Part shown: positions 21,110 through 24,588 of the stretch, in pieces
How positions within the stretch are numbered: the first letter of the stretch is position 1
How the letters are laid out: each line of letters starts with the position of its first letter
Source: a virus
DNA length: 24,588 nt
Reading direction: 5' to 3' (one strand)
Virus record (IMG/VR): IMGVR_UViG_3300042568_000290
Span: 1 to 24,588 of that record
Translations under genes and position numbers: made by a program
The notes under the pieces: model-generated
Database searches by the model: none
The model's input: only the letters and a program-made list of their open reading frames with translations
What the model was told of the DNA's origin: nothing

Positions 21110-22300
21110 ATGGCTAACGTTGCACCGCCTGGACTGGCGACATTCACATACCCGACGAGCGTACTCGTTAACGGGGTGCCGACGATTGTCCAACTGCCAG
21201 CCGCAGGGTATCGGCTATTCACGTATGACGCCGGAACCACGAACCCGCGTACAACGTGGAGCAACGCAGGCGAAACGGTAGCGAATGCTAACCCGATTAT
21301 TCTTGACGCGAACGGGCAAGCGCAGATTTTCTATCGTGGCAATTACAAGCTGGAATTGAGGCAACCCGTCGCCATTGGCGGCGCAGTGCTTTGGACTGTC
21401 GACAATTTCAACGTCCCCGACCCTAGCGCCTCGACCTCGATCCAGTTTGCAAACGGCACGGCGGCGGCGCCGTCAATCCGCTTCGCGCAAGCAACAAGCT
21501 CGGGCCTATATTCTCCCGCCGCAAATCAAGTTGGAATGTCTGTCAGTGGCGTGCAGGCGATGCTGTGGGCCGCTGGGAACGTCGGCATTGGCGGAACCCC
21601 TACGCAGAAACTGGACGTATTTGGGACTGCGCGGATTCAGGGAACAACCACGATTACCACGGGCGGTCTCACGGTCACCGCAGGCGGCGCAACCATCACT
21701 GCGGGCGGGCTAACCGTTGCCGCTGGCGGTGCTGCAATTACGGGGAATAGTACGGTGGCCGGGACGTTTGGCGTGACCGGGAATACCACGATCAGCGGCG
21801 GCACGTTTGCCAGCCGTGGATTTGTCGACAACGCAACAGCGGCCGCGTGGAACATTGATAGCAGCGGGCGACTGCGGAACAACGGAAACACGCAAATCAG
21901 CTTTGCCGCTCGGCGGATCACCAGCGATCAAACAACTAGCGGTACGCTGGTTTTCCAAGATGTTTCATTTGCCGGAGGCCACAACGACGGCAGCGCATAC
22001 AACACCAGCACCGGCATATTTACCGTTCCCGCTGGCGCAGGCGGTTCGTATGATGTTTTCGCTTGCGGTGAGGCATACAACACGGGGGCGGTCGCGGATT
22101 GGACGATTGACCTTCGCGTTAACGCCTCTGCCATTTTCACGCAATCAAAGCGCACCGATGCGAACGTGACTGACGGATGGGCATTTGCCGCAACGCTGAA
22201 ACTATCAGCGGGGGATACAGTCAACTTAAACGCGGCAACGCTAAGCGCATCGCTCTACATCAGGACGGGGGCAGCGTTTTCGATTCGGCAGGTCGGATAA
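21110..22300 (+). CDS. Tail spike/fibre with C1q-like C-terminal domain
   Basis: The 396-residue protein has an N-terminal region (about 1-105) with YRLFTYDAGTTNPRTTWSNAG, NPIILDANGQAQIFYRGNYK and LWTVDNF, a particle-binding region typical of phage tail spikes. Residues about 184-225 are short TTGGLTVTAGGATITAGG-type repeats predicted to form a beta roll. The C-terminus (about 281-396), GIFTVPAGAGGSYDVFACGE through LKLSAGDTVNLN to the end, has the pattern of a C1q/TNF-like trimeric domain. It probably binds the host surface. AGAGG before ATG 21110 is the ribosome binding site. It ends one base into the next gene (TAATG). Confidence 0.85.
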   Translation: MANVAPPGLATFTYPTSVLVNGVPTIVQLPAAGYRLFTYDAGTTNPRTTWSNAGETVANANPIILDANGQAQIFYRGNYKLELRQPVAIGGAVLWTVDNFNVPDPSASTSIQFANGTAAAPSIRFAQATSSGLYSPAANQVGMSVSGVQAMLWAAGNVGIGGTPTQKLDVFGTARIQGTTTITTGGLTVTAGGATITAGGLTVAAGGAAITGNSTVAGTFGVTGNTTISGGTFASRGFVDNATAAAWNIDSSGRLRNNGNTQISFAARRITSDQTTSGTLVFQDVSFAGGHNDGSAYNTSTGIFTVPAGAGGSYDVFACGEAYNTGAVADWTIDLRVNASAIFTQSKRTDANVTDGWAFAATLKLSAGDTVNLNAATLSASLYIRTGAAFSIRQVG

Positions 22301-22641
22301 TGGATTTGCACATCGCTGAAGTGTTCAAACGCTACGCGGCGGAAGCGTTCGGCCTCGTTGGTGCGTTGCTCGGTCTTAGTTTCCTCGAAAAGCTGACCGT
22401 CATTGCCGTCTTTACCGCGCTGGTGGCTGGCGCGGCATTCGCCGTGGTTGGCGCACCGATCATCGTGCATTACGTCAACCCGCCGACTGCGATCCGTGAC
22501 CACGTTCTCGCTGGTTGCGCTCTTATCCTCGGGCTAATCGGTTTTCTGCTGGCCGGTGCCATCCATGCGAGTGCAGCGCACATGCGGCATTGGTTGCCGG
22601 ATTTCATTCGCAAGATGATCGAGAAGCGGGGGGGTGTCTGA
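22300..22641 (+). CDS. Putative holin (two membrane spans)
   Basis: The 113-residue protein starts at ATG 22300, overlapping the spike stop. Hydrophobic segments lie at about 33-56 (VIAVFTALVAGAAFAVVGAP) and 69-88 (VLAGCALILGLIGFLLAGAI), with an amphipathic helix before the first and a positively charged end (RKMIEKRGG). Size, topology and position directly before another membrane protein and the endolysin support a holin that permeabilises the inner membrane. An ATG at 22177 in the same frame lies inside the spike gene and is rejected. Confidence 0.75.
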   Translation: MDLHIAEVFKRYAAEAFGLVGALLGLSFLEKLTVIAVFTALVAGAAFAVVGAPIIVHYVNPPTAIRDHVLAGCALILGLIGFLLAGAIHASAAHMRHWLPDFIRKMIEKRGGV

Positions 22642-22934
22642 TGATTGCCTCGCTCACGTACCTGCTGGCGTGCGTTATCGTGGCGATTCTCGGGATAAAG
22701 TCGCTCACCAGAATGAGCCGCAGAACACAGCACATGCGCCGCTTTGCGTTTGCCCTGATGACTGCTGGCGCACTTGTGCCGCTGGTCGTGCTGCTAGGCC
22801 ATGCGGCGGCTGTTATCACTGCTGCGGAAGCGGCAGAGGCGTTGGCGGCGGTTAGTGCGTCGGCGCAAGTCTCCGGGACGTTTTTCGCGGTAGGACTGGC
22901 ATGTCTGTTACTTGTTGGCGCTCGGGGGCAATAG
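22641..22934 (+). CDS. Second holin-like or antiholin membrane protein
   Basis: The 97-residue protein starts at ATG 22641 in a TGATG overlap. Three hydrophobic segments lie at about 2-19 (IASLTYLLACVIVAILGI), 35-61 (FAFALMTAGALVPLVVLLG) and 78-93 (SGTFFAVGLACLLLVG), with a basic loop SLTRMSRRTQHMRR between the first two. Two small membrane proteins before an endolysin is a frequent holin/antiholin layout, but which has which role cannot be told. The stop TAG overlaps the endolysin GTG. Confidence 0.7.
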   Translation: MIASLTYLLACVIVAILGIKSLTRMSRRTQHMRRFAFALMTAGALVPLVVLLGHAAAVITAAEAAEALAAVSASAQVSGTFFAVGLACLLLVGARGQ

Positions 22935-23410
22935 TGGATTTCGATACGGCATTCGCCACGCTGCTGAAACACGAGGGAGGATTTTCAGACCACCCGGACG
23001 ATCCAGGCGGTAAGACCCGGTACGGCATTACGGAAGCGGTAGCGCGGGAAGTTGGCTACCGTGGAAACATGCAAGACCTGCCGCTCGACCTTGCCAAGCG
23101 GATTTATTTCGAGCGCTATTGGGTGCCGTGCCGCGCCGAAGACTTGCCAGCAGCACTCCGCTACCCGCACTTTGACGCTGCTGTGAACAGTGGCCATAAA
23201 GCCGCTGCCCGATGGCTGCAAAGGGCCGTTGGGGTCACGGTGGACGGAGTTATCGGCCCTGCAACGCTGGAAGCGATAGAGCGTGCCGACGTTGAGCGGG
23301 TGCGAGTCTGGATGATTGCCGACCGCCTCCGCGCAATGACATGGATGAACGGCTGGCCATCGTTTAGCCGTGGATGGGCGCGGCGCATTTGCGAAGTGCT
23401 TGAAGGATGA
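22934..23410 (+). CDS. Endolysin, glycoside hydrolase family 108 type
   Basis: The 158-residue protein starts at GTG 22934, with GGGGG at 22924-22928 and overlap with the preceding TAG; an ATG at 22901 would lie inside the previous gene. The N-terminus has the GH108 signature LLKHEGGFSDHPDDPGGKTR with Glu14 as catalytic residue, then YGIT. The later part, FDAAVNSGHKAAARWLQRAV and VDGVIGPATLEAI, corresponds to the conserved C-terminal half of the family, including a peptidoglycan-binding-like repeat. It cleaves peptidoglycan sugar bonds after holin action. No signal peptide, so it depends on the holin. Stop overlaps Rz (ATGA). Confidence 0.93.
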   Translation: MDFDTAFATLLKHEGGFSDHPDDPGGKTRYGITEAVAREVGYRGNMQDLPLDLAKRIYFERYWVPCRAEDLPAALRYPHFDAAVNSGHKAAARWLQRAVGVTVDGVIGPATLEAIERADVERVRVWMIADRLRAMTWMNGWPSFSRGWARRICEVLEG

Positions 23411-23889
23411 ACTTGCTCGCCTTCCTTGCCGGATTTGCGCCGTATCGAATGCTTGGTGCATTCCTGGCGGTGCTGCTGGCATTGGGTGCCGTGTATCTAA
23501 AAGGATACAGCGACGGTAAAGAATCAGTAACGAAAGACTGGCAAATTGAGAAAGACGCTTTAGCGGCAGCGCAAGCGCATACACTGGCCGATGCTATCAA
23601 CCGCGCAAACGAACTGCAACGCCAGAAAACGGAAGCCGAGGCCACCTATGCGCAAGCCCTTGCAGACCGCGACCGCCGTATTTCTGCCCTTGCTGCTAGT
23701 AGCCTGCGCGACGCCGCAGCCTTGCGTGCTGCCGGAACCGCTGCCGATTCCCTCGCCGCCTGCCGTTCCGATGCCGCCATCCTCCGGGACATACTCAGCG
23801 GAGTTGATGAAGAAGCGGGAAGACTGGCGGCGGCTGCTGACGCAAGAGCCGACGAAGTAAGGGTGCTTTTGGAGGCATGGCCGCGATGA
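23407..23889 (+). CDS. Rz: Rz-like inner-membrane spanin subunit
   Basis: The 160-residue protein has an N-terminal membrane anchor (about 15-31, GAFLAVLLALGAVYLKG) and a long charged coiled coil (WQIEKDALAAAQAHTLADAI onward), the form of an i-spanin. With the nested lipoprotein below, it would bridge inner and outer membranes and disrupt the outer membrane at lysis. It starts at ATG 23407 in an ATGA overlap with the endolysin and ends in ATGA with the next gene. Confidence 0.9.
   Translation: MNLLAFLAGFAPYRMLGAFLAVLLALGAVYLKGYSDGKESVTKDWQIEKDALAAAQAHTLADAINRANELQRQKTEAEATYAQALADRDRRISALAASSLRDAAALRAAGTAADSLAACRSDAAILRDILSGVDEEAGRLAAAADARADEVRVLLEAWPR
23648..23860 (+). CDS. Rz1: Rz1-like outer-membrane lipoprotein spanin, nested in Rz
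   Basis: This 70-residue protein is encoded in the +1 frame entirely inside Rz. ATG 23648 gives a short basic N-terminus (MRKPLQT), hydrophobic stretch AVFLPLLLV and lipobox LLVAC with Cys20. A proline-rich stretch (PEPLPIPSPPAVPMPP) follows, typical of Rz1. The open frame extends upstream to 23591, but that would add a long non-signal leader, so 23648 is preferred. It marks a Gram-negative host. Confidence 0.88.
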   Translation: MRKPLQTATAVFLPLLLVACATPQPCVLPEPLPIPSPPAVPMPPSSGTYSAELMKKREDWRRLLTQEPTK

Positions 23890-24588
23890 GCAACGCACTA
23901 ACAAACGTCTATTCTTTTGGCAACAAGCTGCGCAACAACCTGAAAGCGCTGCTGACCGACCCCGTAAATCATCTGGCCTCGCAGGCAAACATCTGGGCTG
24001 CGGACATGAACCGCGCACTTGATTCCCCTGCGACCGCGTACCGCCGTGCCGGTGGCGTGATGGCGGATGACCCGTCAACCGTTGCCGCTGCGAACAGAGA
24101 GCAAGAACGGATGACTGCCGCTCTGATTGGCACCTCGCCTGGGTTTGTTGGAATGACCGCACGGCATGGCATCCAGCAAGTGAAGCCACGAGAAGCTGCA
24201 GAAGAATTCGCTGACCGCGTTCGAGCAATGGGGTTGCAAGTTGATAAAATTGAACATAGCGGAAGCGCGGCTGGGCCTAGTTCTTATGTCACCATCAGCA
24301 ATCCAATAACAGGAGAAAAACTTAATCCTGTTCGCATCTCAAACCACGGGAAGGGGGCTTGGCAAAACCAGTTCGTTAACGATGTACCAATGGGGGAAAA
24401 TTATGGGAAGTGGGATTTCTCTGAGATAGAGAAAGCACTTTCAGAAATGGCAAACAAGATTACTCCTGAAGCTCGCGACGCTTATCAGCAACGGGTGATC
24501 CAGTTTTTACAAAGCCAATCTGGCGCCAATTCAATTTTAGAAAATTCTGCATCGCAAGCTAGGCCTATAGTTTTTGCCGCCACTAAAG
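23886..24588 (+). CDS. Unknown phage protein, 3' end beyond the window
   Basis: The ORF starts at ATG 23886 (ATGA overlap with Rz) and stays open to the window end, with 234 codons visible. The first 115 residues (SFGNKLRNNLKALLTDPVNHL, AYRRAGGVMADDPSTVAAAN) resemble unassigned proteins found after phage lysis genes. From about 24230 the DNA becomes visibly AT-richer than the rest of the window. There the protein reads SSYVTISNPITGEKLNPVRI then SNHG, followed by a helical region. I do not recognise a family. The composition change suggests a recently acquired or swapped domain (inference). It could be an effector, a polyvalent virion protein or an accessory gene. Confidence 0.7.
   Translation, partial: MSNALTNVYSFGNKLRNNLKALLTDPVNHLASQANIWAADMNRALDSPATAYRRAGGVMADDPSTVAAANREQERMTAALIGTSPGFVGMTARHGIQQVKPREAAEEFADRVRAMGLQVDKIEHSGSAAGPSSYVTISNPITGEKLNPVRISNHGKGAWQNQFVNDVPMGENYGKWDFSEIEKALSEMANKITPEARDAYQQRVIQFLQSQSGANSILENSASQARPIVFAATK

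Overview
This window is 24.6 kb of a tailed-phage genome or prophage. It is GC-rich by eye (high fifties percent, not computed), tightly packed, and transcribed almost wholly on the + strand, with stop/start overlaps such as ATGA, GTGA and TAATG throughout. The proteins follow the gene order of a P22-type short-tailed phage: small terminase, large terminase, portal, scaffold, coat, gp4-like and gp10-like tail-neck proteins, a fibre-like protein, three DNA-ejection proteins and a tail spike. A lysis cassette with a nested Rz/Rz1 spanin pair follows, which implies a Gram-negative host. GC content and codon use fit a proteobacterium, but the sequence does not name the host.

Layout. Positions 1-3179 are the end of the early/accessory region: a 5'-truncated beta-class DNA methyltransferase, a DUF1376 replication-type protein with iteron-like repeats inside its gene, a zinc-motif protein, a tiny CxxC protein, a compact PD-(D/E)XK nuclease, a short GNAT-like protein and an unknown 76-aa protein. 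Positions 3172-5068 hold the packaging genes and a small helix-turn-helix gene. Positions 5116-12231 hold portal, a four-gene structural insert not present between these genes in P22, scaffold and coat, closed by a strong intrinsic terminator at 12256-12281. Positions 12296-16780 hold the neck/tail genes, including a 724-aa fibre-like protein where P22 has its tail needle. Positions 16802-21029 hold three ejection proteins in the P22 gp7/gp20/gp16 order. Positions 21110-22300 encode a spike with a C1q-like C-terminus. Positions 22300-23889 are the lysis cassette (two membrane proteins, GH108 endolysin, Rz, Rz1). From 23886 to the end is a truncated gene whose second half is visibly AT-richer.

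How the genes work together. The terminases package DNA through the portal into a coat/scaffold procapsid. The gp4- and gp10-like proteins close the vertex and the fibre/spike proteins bind the host. The ejection proteins leave the particle with the DNA. The holin-like proteins, endolysin and spanins then open the cell in order.

Most worth a second look: a 15-bp element (AGGCGATAAACCGCC) present three times, each 34-56 bp before a virion gene (portal, scaffold, first ejection protein) and once beginning inside the stop codon of the small HTH gene; a lambda-O-like arrangement of 12-bp iterons plus a 7-bp tandem repeat inside the DUF1376 gene; a small antisense hydrophobic ORF between the ejection and spike genes; and the unusual module between portal and scaffold. 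No tRNA, CRISPR array, insertion sequence or integrase was seen, and no stretch over 300 bases lacks a gene.
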